Source of the DNA: Punica granatum
Taxonomy: Eukaryota; Streptophyta; Magnoliopsida; Myrtales; Lythraceae
Assembly: GCF_007655135.1 (NCBI RefSeq)
Contig: NC_045127.1
Coordinates: 54,911,051 to 54,975,050 of the forward strand
Length of the DNA stretch: 64,000 nucleotides
Direction: 5' to 3'
Positions 9,532 through 22,351 of the stretch are shown piece after piece. The position numbers were made by a program, and so were the translations under genes. The first letter of the stretch is position 1. The number at the start of each line of letters is the position of its first letter. The notes beneath the pieces are model-generated. The model was given only the letters and a program-made list of their open reading frames with translations. It made no database searches and was not told the DNA's origin.

Positions 9532-12429
9532 CTACACGCCAACTGGGTAAGTTGGGCCGCTGGCACCAGCATACATTCCAATGGCTCCATGACCAGAGGA
9601 GAATCTGAATTTGTAGCCCGCAGTTAAATTAGTTACCATTATGTTGCTAAAGCCATTTCAAGTGATTGCAGGTGAGTATTGAGAATTACCGAGGCATCTG
9701 ACAATTAAAAGATTTGAAGGATGCCATGTCCACAGCGGCGGCGGCTGGAACTAGGGATGGAGAGGCCATATTGTTGTTAGTCAAAGCTGGAGATGATGCT
9801 GAGGAAGCCTCCTTACGGTCCACCTCGTTGACCATGCTTGAGAAAGCCGAGTTGTAATCTGAGGAGGCATTAGTGGGAGCGGGAGATGCAAAGGGGCTAT
9901 CAGGTAGATTATGCTCCAAGCTGTTCAGGCATTAAGTAGAAAACTTCTTAATCGAATTGCTACAGCACACCAAGAAAGACAGTATTCGCCGAAACAAGTC
10001 AAATTTCCCTGTTTACAAAACGCCAAATCTGCAAATTGGTTTCAAATTGCATACCTTTCAGGCAAGTCACCATCTTCATTATTGGAGCTTTCCTTGTCAC
10101 TGCCATTCTTATCGTTGCAGATCGGATCATTTCCAGTGCCGGAAGTGACAATCGGGTGGATTGGCTGATTATCATTAGTCCCCGGAATTGCTGAGGCAGG
10201 AATAGATCCATTCTCTGTGAAAGGAAATGCAACTTTAACAAACTCTGTACGAGTTCAAACCACAGAGAGCAGTGGTAATCAAAAAGATCAGTCACCTTCT
10301 TGGAAACCTGGGCTACTGCTAATTGACGGAAGAACGAAGGTCTGATTGAACAAATTGGATGCTTGAGTCGGGGAAGGAATGGGTGACCCTGTGGAAAGGG
10401 CTCGATGGTGGTGATGCTTCTTCACATCGAGAAGCTGCAAATTCATCAGCCTCTGACTCTGAAGTTCGAGTGCCTGCTGTAAATCTGCTTGCTCCTCTAG
10501 TTTCCTCCTCCACATCATGTCCTGAGAATTGTAAAAACTCCTAGTCCCTGTGTTTCACACCAAAGACAAATGTTCTTGGAACTAAGCATTTAACGCAAAA
10601 CCTGCTGTGAACTTGGCATCTCGCGACAATAAGGCCATATCTGGGATTCAGTGCTTACCTAGATGGAGATCAAAAGGTCCAGCTCTTGAATCAAGCCCAG
10701 TGGGAGTACCACACGGGGAGAATTCACCTCTTTCCATCGCTTGCTGCTGCTGCTTCCTGCAAGAAAGTTCATCCCAAATAAATAAAAAATAAAAAGCAAA
10801 AGAAAAAGATTTTTGGTTAATGCCAACTACTTGAAATAAAAGGAACAACAAAGTCCGGGATCGAGAAAGAGAGAGTGCCTGTACTTGTCTGGAACTTTGC
10901 CCTTCTCCTTGTAAGGCTTGACGAGAACTCGAGCATCACAGACAAAGTGTGGGTTTCCTTTGGCAAGAATCAGCTTCACAGTTTCTGGGTAAACAAAAGT
11001 TACAAAACCAAACATCCTCTTCTGCTGATACGGGATCCTCACATCTTGCACAGGCCCATAGATGCTGCATAACAATGGACGATCGAGAGTCAATAATAGA
11101 AAAAGTTAGTTGAAATATGGTTCACGTTAAAGAACTCTCGAATTAAGTAGCTAACCTGAAATAGTTGGAAACATCATCTTCCCTGAAAGTGCTATCAGCA
11201 GGGAAAGTCAAGTATATCTGTCTTGAGGCAGGGCTCGTCATTCCATTCATCGAGAAATCGTTCCTCTCGAGTCTCGATCTCCCATACTTGTTGTAGATAT
11301 CCTCTCCCATCATCAAAGCAGCAGCCGCCCTGAACAAAGACTCAACCACTTCAATCTCATATACCCAGAAAGAGACGATGGTGCACATATTTGTTTTCTG
11401 GTAGAAAAGTTGACTTTTTTTTTTTCCCCTTTCTTCTCTTTACCTCTGAGCATCGTTCTGTTGGTGCTGCAAAAGCAAGTTGAGGGACTTGGGAGAGTAA
11501 GGGAAAGCAGTAGATGAACCCCCCATGAGCTGAGAAGCAGCAGCAAGTCTCTGCTGCTGGGCTGACTTGGATCTAAGCAGCTCATGGCACTGTCCCATCA
11601 AGTCCACCTTACTCGGAGAGCCGACCACCGGAGAACCACCGTCAGGGCCGCCCATCAGGACTGCGGCGGCAGAGTCGCCCAGCCCGCCACCATGCAAGAA
11701 CCTGCAGCTGTTCCCGTTCTTGCAGAACCCTCTAGCGTAGTACAGACATGGCTTCCACCCAATCCCCGAAGAAGGGTCCTCAGAGCCCAGGCACACATCA
11801 CTGACGGAGCAGCTCCGACGGTGAACAGAACTGCCCCAGCCCGTCGGAGAGGACAGCATGTCCGACTGTGGGCAGAGGAGTTCCGCGTTATTTGGGCCGA
11901 GGGGAGGAGAGCAGTCGTTGAGAAAAGAGAGCTGGTCCTGCAGCTGGAACTCATCAATCATGGAGTCGCTGCTTCCATTCCCATAGATGGAAGAGGAAGA
12001 CCCGCTCTGTACGCCGCCGAATCCGTTAGAATCGACCAGCTCCTCTCTTCTCTGAAGACTATCAGAGAGAGCAGCCCATGAGGATGGGCTGGAGACGTTG
12101 GCTAGGGGCGGGGAGAAGCTGACCCCACCGCCGCAAGCAGAACTCAGCCTAGAATTCTGGCGGGCAATGGCGATGGGGTTAGTCGAGAGGAACGGGGAAG
12201 GCGAGGAAGGAGTGGAGGGACTCGAGGGTGAGTTTGAGGGGAGGCCGAGGTCCTTCCTGGACTTGAGGATGACCGAGTGGAGCAGGGCCTCGGGCCCGAA
12301 GGCGAGGCGGATCATCTCCTTCTCGCCATGGTCCTGGATCAGGAGGAGACCCATGATCTTGGAAGCATTCTCAGGGTCTATGCTTTGGATTCTTGAGAAG
12401 ACCATCCTCGTTGCTTCATAACCATCCAT
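9532..12429 (-). CDS. CCCH zinc finger and RRM RNA-binding protein (AtC3H46-like)
   Basis: Eight exons on the minus strand: 12429-11444, 11329-11156, 11064-10879, 10756-10659, 10547-10296, 10214-10055, 9920-9690 and 9604-9532, giving 719 aa. The start is the conserved N-terminus [20 protein letters not shown], not the open extension upstream. Visible domains: the conserved N-terminal segment (1-65), a Ser/Pro-rich linker, one C-x7-C-x5-C-x3-H finger (about 228-246, [17 protein letters not shown]), then an RRM (about 367-440) with RNP2 IYLTFP and RNP1 KRMFGFVTF. The tail is Gln/His- and Ser-rich, ending TYPVGV. The family is plant-specific CCCH/RRM proteins, inferred to bind RNA. The intron between exons 3 and 4 has either a GC donor after 10879 (giving DKYRKQQQQ) or a GT donor after 10885 (giving DKKQQQQ); both stay in frame. 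Confidence 0.93.
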
Positions 12430-13459
12430 GGGAGATTTATGTTGTGGGGGCCTTTTTCTTCGGCTCTCAGAGCAGTTAGGTGATATCAATTATTTTCCTC
12501 TTTTCACACCAAACCCCAACCCGTGCTCTCTGGTTGGTTCTTCTTCTTCTTTTTTTTTTTTTTTTTCCCTGGGGGTTTGCCTGCTCTGAGTCTTTGAGTT
12601 GAGTGAGCTTCTGAGAGAGCAACCTCTTGTCTCTCACAAGTAATATTCCTTTCTCAACCACAAGCCCTACCTAATCCCAACCCCTGACGATGAGTGATCA
12701 GCTCAAGTTTCCATCTTTTTTCAGAGAACCCTGCAAGAGCCCAAGAAAGCATGTAAAAAGGGGAAGAAGCTCCATGGCAGAAGAAAAACAAAAGTGTTTT
12801 ATAAGGGGTTTACGCTCTCGTGCGGTGATTGATTGATGAAAAGCATAGAGAAAGAGAGAGAGTGAATGGGAGCTTAAAGTAAGCATAGAGAGGAAAGGAA
12901 AAGAAAAGGGCAAAAAAAAAGTGGTGAGGGTTGAGTTGAAATTGAATTTCTCCATAAAGAAACCAAAAGCAGAAGTAGCAGCAGAAATTCAAAAGGAGAA
13001 ACAGCAGCAGCAACAACTTTCCTCAGGAAAAAGGTCTTCCTTATTTCTCGTCTTGCTGTACCAAAAATCTATAAGCTGAGGAAACACATCTCTCTCTCAC
13101 TCTCTGTGTCCCTCTCTTATCTCTGTGGGGGGGTCAAGAAGGTTACTTACCTATCAAAATATGATATTTTCTTCATCAGACAAGAAAGATCAAGAGAGGG
13201 ATAGCTCTTTAAGGCTGAAGCCAAAGGAACCCAATTTACTCTTCTTCTTCTTCTTCTTTCTTCTGTGGGAACTGAGAAACACAGCAGTCAAAGACTCAGA
13301 GCCTGCAGAGAAGCCTACCTTTCTAGGCGGGTCTCGGAAGAAGCCAGCCACAGCAGAAGCGGCAGCAGCCAAAACAACCTCTGCTGTGGTCTCGGGCTTT
13401 GTTTGAGAAATTTCTTGTAGCAGCAAACAAATAGAGGAGAAAAAGGGCAGTTAAAATAG

Positions 13460-13498
<39 letters not shown>

Positions 13499-13700
13499 AG
13501 AAAGGAACCCAGTAGATGATAGAAGAGCTAAAAGAAGAACCAGAGTTGGAGCTGTAAGGCTTTGAAAATATAAAACAAAGTTTACTTTCCTTTTTCTTTT
13601 TTTTTGGGAGATGATGATAGGGAGAGGTCCCTATAGCTTTTGAGTAGTGAGAGGGAGAGAGAGAAAGAAAGGAGAGAGAGGGAGAGAGAGAGACAGACAG
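12430..13700 (-). promoter_or_regulatory. Leader and promoter region of the CCCH/RRM gene
   Basis: This sequence lies upstream of the minus-strand start. It is purine/pyrimidine-biased, with a (TC)n tract at 13465-13497 and AG-rich stretches at 13640-13710. Such GA/CT tracts are common in plant core promoters and 5' UTRs. A 5' UTR intron is possible but its borders cannot be set. The open frame 13125-13406 is low complexity, not a gene. Confidence 0.45.
13465..13497. repeat. (TC)n microsatellite
   Basis: Uninterrupted TC dinucleotide tract of about 33 bp, upstream of the CCCH/RRM gene. Confidence 0.9.
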
Positions 13701-13710
13701 ACAGAGCTTG

Positions 13711-15496
13711 TGTTGTTATTATGCATTGCATTGTATTTGATAATTTGTATGTGCTTGTGGGCAAATAGATCTGAGATCTGTTTGCATCAAATAGTGCACG
13801 TTCTCTGTTATAGCTTCCCCTTAAAAGTCCATCGCCCTATTTCTTTTAATCTCTGTTCTCTCACACTAATCATAGTTCTATGTTAGGTGATAGTGTGTGT
13901 GACATTCTGAATATGATTATCTTCAGTTGGTAGTGGACTATCGTAGTCCGTGAGAGGGTTGATTACATGCTTGATTAGAATTTGTGTACTCGAGAGGAAA
14001 AAAATGTAATCCCAAAATATCCATCCCAAAAAGAGTAGCTTTGTATGTCGCATCTTGTACTCGGAGTAATTGCATTACCATAGTCAGCGAATAGAAAGAT
14101 GTATTATTATTGGCTGAGGGTATTTGTACTAACAAGTATTAGTATGTCAGCTACCTTTTTCTCATAAGAGCCGGCATATATCTTTGTATGTAGTAATCAT
14201 TAGTATAGTCACTTTAGCCTTTCGAGTTAGCCAAAAACAATATAAGGATGGATGAATTATACTATTGTAAGATTTAAGTTTCAAGATGAAAAATGAAAAT
14301 ATTACCCCAGTGAATCTCAAGCAATATAATGATCCATCTTTACTAAATACACCACAGTGATGATGAGATTGATGGGTTCATACATATATATACATATGAT
14401 GTGTGTGTGTGTGTGTGTGTATGTCGGGGAAATCTTTATGTGGAACATGATTTGCTTGCTATGTACCAAAACAAAATGTATCTAATAGCTAGCTAGCTAG
14501 TTAGTAATTGGATAAGAGAGAGTGAAGAAGTTGATGATGCTAACAAGGTTTGTGCTTTGATTGATGCAATTATGGCTTTTGTATGGAAGAGTGAGAAGTG
14601 CCTCTCTCACCAAAATTCTCTAGCTAATTCGTATGTCATTTCGAAGACTCCCTCCCTCCCTCTCTCTCACTCTCTCTCTCATATTATATATTCATATATA
14701 TGTATACAGTACACGAACATCAGCAGGAAATCATTTGGGAACACACTTTAGAGGTCATGTCCCCACCAGCATATGCTCTCCCCCTCCATCTTTTCCTCTC
14801 ATGGGGCTCATCTTGTTTGGTTCTTTCCCATAAAAAATTTTACATTATGAAGCTTTGATGATCATGATGATATAATTTTATTATATAATTTCTTCAAGAA
14901 AAAAATTATTATATAATTTCATGATGTATGGAGCAACCAAAGAAAAAGTACTAAAGATATGGCTCTCTCTTGATTTATATACGTTAATTTGAAATCCATA
15001 ATGAAAATATCCACTGGTCTAGGGATCTGTATTAAGAACCCCTTTTTCTGTATATTTTAAATAGCTCCTCCACCCTTCCATATAATGTGCACACACGTAT
15101 ATCGTGTATGCATGTATATATATGTAAGCTCAAAATATTTATTAACAACTCTAAATATATATATATACACACACATATATATGTATATCTCTTTCCATCT
15201 CACAGTACTCAGCTCAAGCCACACAAACAGCAAAGTATAATTGATGTACGTTCACTTGCTCTCCTGTACATTAAATTTGACATGAGTATAAACAAGTAAA
15301 TTATTCTTGAAAATGGTTATACGTCTTTTTGGTATATGAATAAGGCCTAGTTGAATTTACCGTTGCCAATGAGAAACTCCTTCCCCGTTTTCTCTTTAAT
15401 TGTACCAGGTCTTTGGTTTCCTTTATAACCGAAAAAAAAAAATTGATTCTTCGCTTGTTTTTTTTTCTTTATTAAGTATCTGTTCGTATGTTTTCA

Positions 15497-15530
<34 letters not shown>

Positions 15531-16913
15531 GACATGAGAATATAGATTCACATTGCAATAGAGGTCCTAAAATAGTTTTTTCCTCCCTCATAAATCAACT
15601 CGTGTAAAGGCCGGTGAAAAGGAAAGGGGTATTTTTGAATTTATTCGTTCTTTCCTTTTTATCGATTGGCCTTTTTGTGGTTAGTGATAAAAGAAATAGT
15701 AACTTGCAAAGTAAAGGCTTTTCTTCCATAAAGCTCAAGGAATTTGATCTTGTGGTACGAAGGAATGTAAATATTCACATGATTTCATATTTGAAACTCC
15801 TTAAAACCATTTGCCATGACTTAATCACTCTGTTTACACATTTTATGGATCACAAGAGATGTAAATAATTAGTTGAGCAAAATTTGAACACCCATTCGTA
15901 AAGAAAAGAGGCTTTTCTTCCACATGGGGGTCATTATGTGTGTTCTGTTCTTCTCTTCCCTCCTTTTGATTTTTCTATTTATTGGTAAGACAGGGGAATT
16001 GCAATAAAAAGGAATTATTTTATGGCTATATCCTATCTCATATGAACGACAGTGAGGATATAACTATGGAATGGATGAGAGGTCTATTGTCTGCTCAGCA
16101 CAATTCTGTTTTTCTTCTTTCTTTTTTCTTTTGATGAGTAATCTATTAATATATCGAATTAACGAAAGGGGAGAAAATGAAACTTTTTCAGCGGTTTTGT
16201 TATATATCTTGTATGTACGTACGGCTGTACATATATTTAGTAATACTATAGAAACTTGCTATTTTTGTGTAAGTATGGAACATGCTAATTGGTTATCGAT
16301 ATTTACACTATTTTGCTATATATACGTATGCTATCGAGCAATAATATATACTATATAGTGTGCATTATATTATATTATATCGAACGATGAAAACGGGTCT
16401 CTTGTATGGGACAAAGCAACTAGCAAGTGGGTTTCATTTTGGTAGTCGAGCAATGCATCGATATAAAATTCGATCTTAACGTATATCATCCAAAAATATA
16501 AATAAAATACATATTCCTCTGAATATGGAAAACCTCCCTCCGTCATTTTATTGTTATAATATGTATATATTAGAGCATATCCGTACTGTGCAAAAAATTT
16601 ACAAAATAACAAAATACATATTGAAAAAATACTTTTAAATAATGTTTAATATGTCAAACTCAAAAATATTTTTGGCTCTATTTTTTTTTGTGAAATTAAT
16701 TAGACATGTCGAGTAAAGAAAGATAAAATTTAAAAAAAAAGGAAAAAAATTAATAGGGAGACTGGCATTACACGAGGAAGAGGAATAGAGACAGAGGAGA
16801 GGGGGAGTAGTTGAGAAAAAATGGGGGTATTCTTTCAAATTACTGTTATATCCTTACTTTAATTAATGATTGCTATTAATTATAAATATTTTGTCAATAG
16901 TACTTTTGGAATT
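13711..16913. other. AT-rich gene-free region
   Basis: No gene is recognised. It holds simple repeats: (GT)10 at 14401-14420, TA-rich runs near 14690 and 15110-15190, and (AT)n at 15498-15522. Short open frames have no motif. Confidence 0.5.
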
Positions 16914-17117
16914 TGACGAATGCGAGTTTCGCTAGTTAGTGGCCAATCCTACTCAAACCTAAACTAGTCGGAGCTCATTGAGTTTCCAATATGAAATAAT
17001 GCACGCGTAGAAAAAAATCAATTTAAACCCAAAAAAAGAGAGGAGAATGTGGGGTTGGGAAAAACTCCAAACTCTCGCTTCCTTAGTCGGATGGATCACT
17101 TTTAAATTATTAAGAAC
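16914..17117 (+). repeat. Local direct duplication, copy 1
   Basis: Aligns with 17283-17511, beginning at GTTTCRCT-GTCAGTGGCCAATC-like sequence and ending at CGGATGGATCACTTTTAAAT. Identity is roughly 75-80 percent by eye with several A-run indels. Confidence 0.65.
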
Positions 17118-17204
17118 TTATCTCAATTAAAATTAAACAATGACTCCTTGTACTAGGCCTATATGCCTTCCTTATTACCGAAAAAATTAAATAACGACAA
17201 TTAA

Positions 17205-17372
17205 CGTGCATTAGTTTAGGTGGTTCGACACGTCTTCTCTACAAATAAGATTTTACGTTTGAGTATTATAAATGAAGAAAATTCACAAATGCAAGTTTCA
17301 CTCGTCAGTGGCCAATCTTGGTAAAACCTAGATTAGTCAGGATCCATTGAATTTTCGAATAGAAAATAATGC
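17205..17372 (+). mobile_element. Degraded tRNA-derived SINE-like sequence
   Basis: A box A-like TTTAGGTGGTTCGAC at about 17215 is followed by a box B-like GTTTGAGT at about 17259, then a body resembling the 44028-44209 and 52903-53035 copies (CGT-GG-CCAATC...TAGTCAGGATCC region). It overlaps the start of the second duplication copy. Strongly diverged, so assignment is tentative. Confidence 0.4.
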
Positions 17373-17511
17373 ATGCATAGAAAAAAAAAATAGCCGCAAA
17401 AAAAAGGCAATTTTTTGTTTTAAAAGCCAAAAAAAGAGAAGAGAGTGTGGGGATGGGAAAAACTCACAACTCTCGCTTCCGTGGTCGGATGGATCACTTT
17501 TAAATTATTAA
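17283..17511 (+). repeat. Local direct duplication, copy 2
   Basis: Second copy of the 16914-17117 unit, about 370 bp downstream and longer through expanded A-rich runs. Confidence 0.65.
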
Positions 17512-19271
17512 GATTAAGATAATGGTCGAATAAGATAAATAAGTCAAAATGCAAATAACAGAGTTGACAAAAGATTAGTAGGCATTGACCGAGGAAGAAT
17601 TTATGTTTCGCCCTAAAAAACCAAAAAAAAAAAAAGGGAAAGAGGAAAGAGGAAAAATGTGACTTCAGAAGTTCGAGTCATGTAGTTATATTGTCAAGTT
17701 TCTGGAATTAAAAATCTCAGGTGCTGAATGCTGATGATGGTGTACATGTACTGCATGCATATAAATATAAATATATATATATTGAATGGAAATATCATAT
17801 TTTTGGTAAAGATATTATTCAAAGAGGATTTATGCCTTCTATATATATATAAGCCAAAAAGAGATAGTCGAATAAATCGAGAATTGACGGAAGTTTGTGA
17901 TTCAATATGCAATTGCATGAATTTATATCTTTTGTCTTGTTATACAGTAGTGGCCGAAACTTGTTATATGGGACAAAGTTGGTGGAGTATATTTTCTCTC
18001 CATGATTTTCTCGAGGATACGGTGATCCATCTACTTCATGCAGTTCTTTTATATTAAGTGCTCTATTATGTAATGTAACTTACCATATATTAATCCACTC
18101 ACTGTATATGCGTGTGTGTACTTATATGTAGCACTCAATATAATACACACGACATACCTATAGGTTTGAACGTTTTATACTTCACCAAAGAAAATTTTCT
18201 CAACCTATTGAGTATGGATTGAGACTAACGATTCATCAGACGGCAGTCTAACCTAATTGCGAATAATAATGGTTAATTATAAAAAAGCAATGTTGTCTTT
18301 TCTTTTTTCACTTACAAAAGAAGTTTATGGATTTTAGGGTTTTATGGAAATAGACTTTTTTTTGGTAAATGAAATAAAAATCTTAATAATTAATAAATAG
18401 GCATGGATAGTTCTAATCTCATCAAGTATTACACTTGAAAGTGAAACATTTTAATTATTAGGCGATAGCGCGAATGAACTATATTTTTTTATAAAATAAT
18501 AAAGCTCTTATTAGCACGTTGAGAATTATTTTATTTTATTTTTGGATAATGGAGAATTAATATTATATATATTGCATAAAGATGTGAAACTTTACATTTT
18601 GATCCCAGAAAGAGAAGTAATAAAAACGAGAATACCCGCACAGAAAAGTATATATATTTTTGTAACAAGGATTTCATTCATCACTAAAGTATAAATAGAA
18701 TTAGTTGATGGTGTATTTCGAGAGAGAGGAAAATAATAAAAGGAATATTAAGATTTTCATTTAATCATATTAGATTTATGAATCTTTGTTGTAATAGAAA
18801 AAATTAATAAAAGGAAGAGTCTATCTTATTACTGCACGCAAGGGATGGGATGGAAGGCCTCTTCCAAAAAAAGAAAAAGAAAAAGCAGTATATATATATA
18901 AAAGATAAATGGGGATGAGGGATCGATGATTTCAGTTTTTTTTTTCCTTTTCTTTTCTTGCTGCAGAAAGTTAGTTCCACGTGCTTTACATGCGCGTGCT
19001 GTCCTTTTTACAGGCCTTTGTTTGTGTCGCAGATTTTTATGCAATCTTTGGAACGGTGCCCGTACCGTACCAATTTTGCCCCAAGGGAAGAGAAAAAACA
19101 AAAAACTCTTTATATATCAATTATTGTTATCAATTATTATTCCTGACCATTTATTATGAAGAAAATATATTTAATCAAATTTCTTCGCTCAATACTGTTT
19201 GGTAAAACAACATACATGTGTTTGTATATACCCAATAAAACATGCGTGTATCAACAATGATGCATGCAGTG

Positions 19272-19302
<31 letters not shown>

Positions 19303-20643
19303 AGCTCGACAAATTTTAACTTATCATGAAAAGACAATATAATGCAGTGATTCGTACTTTTGTTTATTAATTAAAAAATATTAGTTCGATTTTTGTGGTG
19401 AGACTAGTCGTGTTCATTTATTACTTATTAAGATTTTTATTTTCATATATTATACTTATAGACTTCATTTATAATCAAAAAAATTAGACATATAATTCCC
19501 TTTTCAGTTTTGGAAGTTTACTTCGTTTATTTAATTTTTTTTTCTTGAGAATGAATGCATATATATCAAGGCACATTACTATTTGTTTGACCAGTCAACT
19601 GGCATTAACTGAGATGCCTCCCTCTAGGTTAGGGTTCGTTTACAAATTATAAATGCTCACAGAACTTCGTTTTCCAATGAGGAAAAACAAAGAATTCCTG
19701 CATTTCTTTGATATTATCAATATATGGAAATGAAAAAGAATTCGGGCCAAAAAATGGTCGAAAGGATCAAACACCAAAATCTTATAATTATTAGATTACT
19801 TGTATGAGGAAAACTTGACTTTTCAATTTATTAAAAATATATATATGAATAATTAACTTGAATATACAGACGACCAAAACAAATATTATCCTATAAATAA
19901 TTATACATAGAAGAGAAAGCGTGATGTATACTCAAAATATAAACCCTCATCCTATCATTATCTTGAATACTTTATTTTTCAAGTAATTAATCACTCCTTG
20001 AAAATGTAAAAGTACAATTAGATGATTTAAAATTTTTAATTCCCATGTTAATATTATGTACACTTCAAAATATAAAAAAATCCTCTCATTATTAATATAA
20101 AATTGCTATTTAAAGTAATTTTTCATTATTTTTATTTATGTCTCGTTTATCAATAAATAAGTTATCAACTTTTATTATAGGTTTTACAATTTATAGTTTT
20201 TCTATAAATATTTGATATCATGAATATTATACAATTTTTTAAATTTATAAATTTGGCTCGTAAATTCATAAGTAAAAACACAAAAAAAACTTATATTTAA
20301 TCTAATAATACAACTTAAAAATAAATTTTCAAATTTCAGATGACAGAAAGCAATATTTTAGAAGTGGGAATATTTGTTGGAAAAAAAAACTTGTCAACAC
20401 GTATATGCTTTTTGACCAAAAAATAAATTTAATTTTAAAAAATTTAGGCATGCATACAGAAAAATTAAATTTTGAAATATTTAATTCAATGCTTTACAAA
20501 ATTTAGATATTAATTCCGACTCTAATATTTGAAGTGAAAAAAGTTAATTTTTTTAATATAAAGTTCAATGGATGAGTATATAAAAATAAGACATATTCAT
20601 AATTATTTTTAAAATTAAATATATTAGTTATATTGCTCGCACA

Positions 20644-20677
<34 letters not shown>

Positions 20678-20904
20678 GAAACATAACTCTCAAAAATATA
20701 ATATGATAACCTATATTTTGATTTTTTTTCCCCCAAAATCAATCGATTAATCAGTTATCTATTATCATATGAGTATCTATATATAACGTTAAGCGGCTCT
20801 ATGTGAGATTTTCTTTTAAAATAATGCTCAATTCTCTAAATTTCTTTGGATTTTTTTGTTTATTTTAAGTTTTCGTAGTCACAGATAATACATAAATTTT
20901 CTTC
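17512..20904. other. AT-rich gene-free region
   Basis: No gene or recognisable transposon is seen. It holds long TA microsatellites, for example at 19272-19298 and 20649-20672. Confidence 0.5.
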
Positions 20905-21671
20905 TTTTAATAACTCAAAAAACATGAACTTTGGTCCCTTTTTTAATTTTGACACAAACTTTATTTTTTGGACAAAAAAGCACGAACTTTGATTTTCTTA
21001 TCACGTTAGACATCTGTACCATTTTTCCATCAATTTTTGCTGACTTGGCGGAAAACGGTGTCTACGTGGTAAATGATGTCATGCCACTTCAGCAAAAAAT
21101 TAAAAAAATTAAAGGAAAAAAAAAGAGAGAAAGAGAAAGGCATTGAAAAAAAAAGGGGTCGGTCATCGCTCCCCAATTGGAATCGTCGATGACCATAAAG
21201 GACACCGAAAAGCTTAATTAAGAGAGTGATGGACGAAATCAAAGACCTACCCACTGGAATCGAGAGAATCCTCAAATTAGGGGTTCTCCTGATTCCGGCG
21301 GATGGGGTTTCGATTCCAATCACCACCCTTGGGGATTATCTCGATTTCGGGTAGGGCCTCGATCTTGGCCACCACTCTCCGATCGATGCCCTCTGAGGTC
21401 ATCGACGACCCCAATCGAGGTTGTGGTTATTAGTTGGAGCCCTCACCTTTTCTCCGATCAAAACATTTCTCTCCTTTTTTTATTTTTCTTTACAATTTTA
21501 TTATTTTTGTTAACATGGTGTAGACACCGTTTTTCGACGCATCAACGATATGGATGGAAAATGACATAACCGCCTAACTTCATAAGAAAATCAAAGTTCG
21601 TACATTTTTTTGCCAAAAAAATAAAGTTTGTAAAAAGTGAACAAAGTTCATACTATTTTGGGTCATTAATA
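20905..21671. mobile_element. Non-autonomous TIR element with GC-rich core (copy 1)
   Basis: Left arm 20907-21070 and right arm 21515-21670 are inverted copies: both contain ATGAACTTTG, CACAAACTTTATTTTTTGG-like sequence, CGAACTTTGATTTTCTTAT and ACGGTGTCTAC when read inward. The interior (about 21150-21450) is much more GC-rich and holds CCCAATTGGAATCG and its inverted relatives. No transposase. The same architecture recurs at 22352-23106 and 35228-35656. It is probably a Mutator-like MITE. Confidence 0.75.
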
Positions 21672-22010
21672 TTTTTTTTTTTATAAATAAAAAGTTTCTC
21701 AATAAATATTGAATAAATTATTCCTTAGATAAATCAAACCTGCGCAATCGGCCTACGACTAGTTTGAAAATTTTCGCCCCACTGACTACTCATGTTAGCA
21801 AGAGTGAGTAAGCTATATATTTATTTTCTTCAAAAAGTTAAATTCAAAATTGTTCACGGTGGCATATTTATGTTCGGATGACACTATATATAACTGATTG
21901 ATATTATTGGGGTCGCTGACAAAAAATAAATTGGAAAGCAATGGGAGCATCCCAAAATTCATTGCGGTCTATTCGAGAGAGAGAGACCTTCAGTTGGGAC
22001 AAAAGTTTGA

Positions 22011-22263
22011 GTATGTTTGATTTCAGAGTTGAGTTGAGTTGAATTTTGATTTTAATTGATTTGTAATGATTATGATGTTGAATCATGAGAAAAAAATGTG
22101 AAAAATAATGAATAGTTGAGAAAATTTATTATTAAAAATTGAATTGTTAAAAATTTTGAAGAAAAATGAAAAAGTAATAATTGTATTGTTGATTTTTATT
22201 TTATAGTAAGTAGAATTAAAGTTAGAGTTAAAATTTTAAAACTAAATTATGAAATCAAATGGG
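22011..22263 (+). mobile_element. MITE of the GTTTGGTTT/AAACCAAAC family
   Basis: Begins GTATGTTTGATTTCAGAG and ends GAAATCAAATGGGAG, with internal blocks GAGAAAAAAATGTGAAAA, TTGAGAAAATTTA and GTAAGTAGAATTAAAG shared with copies at 30880, 32616 and 44747. It is about 250 bp and AT-rich, with short imperfect terminal inverted repeats and no coding capacity. Confidence 0.7.
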
Positions 22264-22351
22264 AGCTGAACTTCTGCTCCTCCCTCCCACCCCGTTCATT
22301 CAAAATCCCAACCCCCCACCATCAATCATTCATATATCAAGGGTTAATAAA

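Noticed and set aside
11584..12421. Long plus-strand frames opposite the CCCH gene
   Set aside because: They are shadows of the GC-rich first exon of the minus-strand CCCH/RRM gene.
13125..13406. 93-codon plus-strand frame
   Set aside because: Low-complexity Phe/Ala runs in the promoter/leader of the CCCH gene; no motif.
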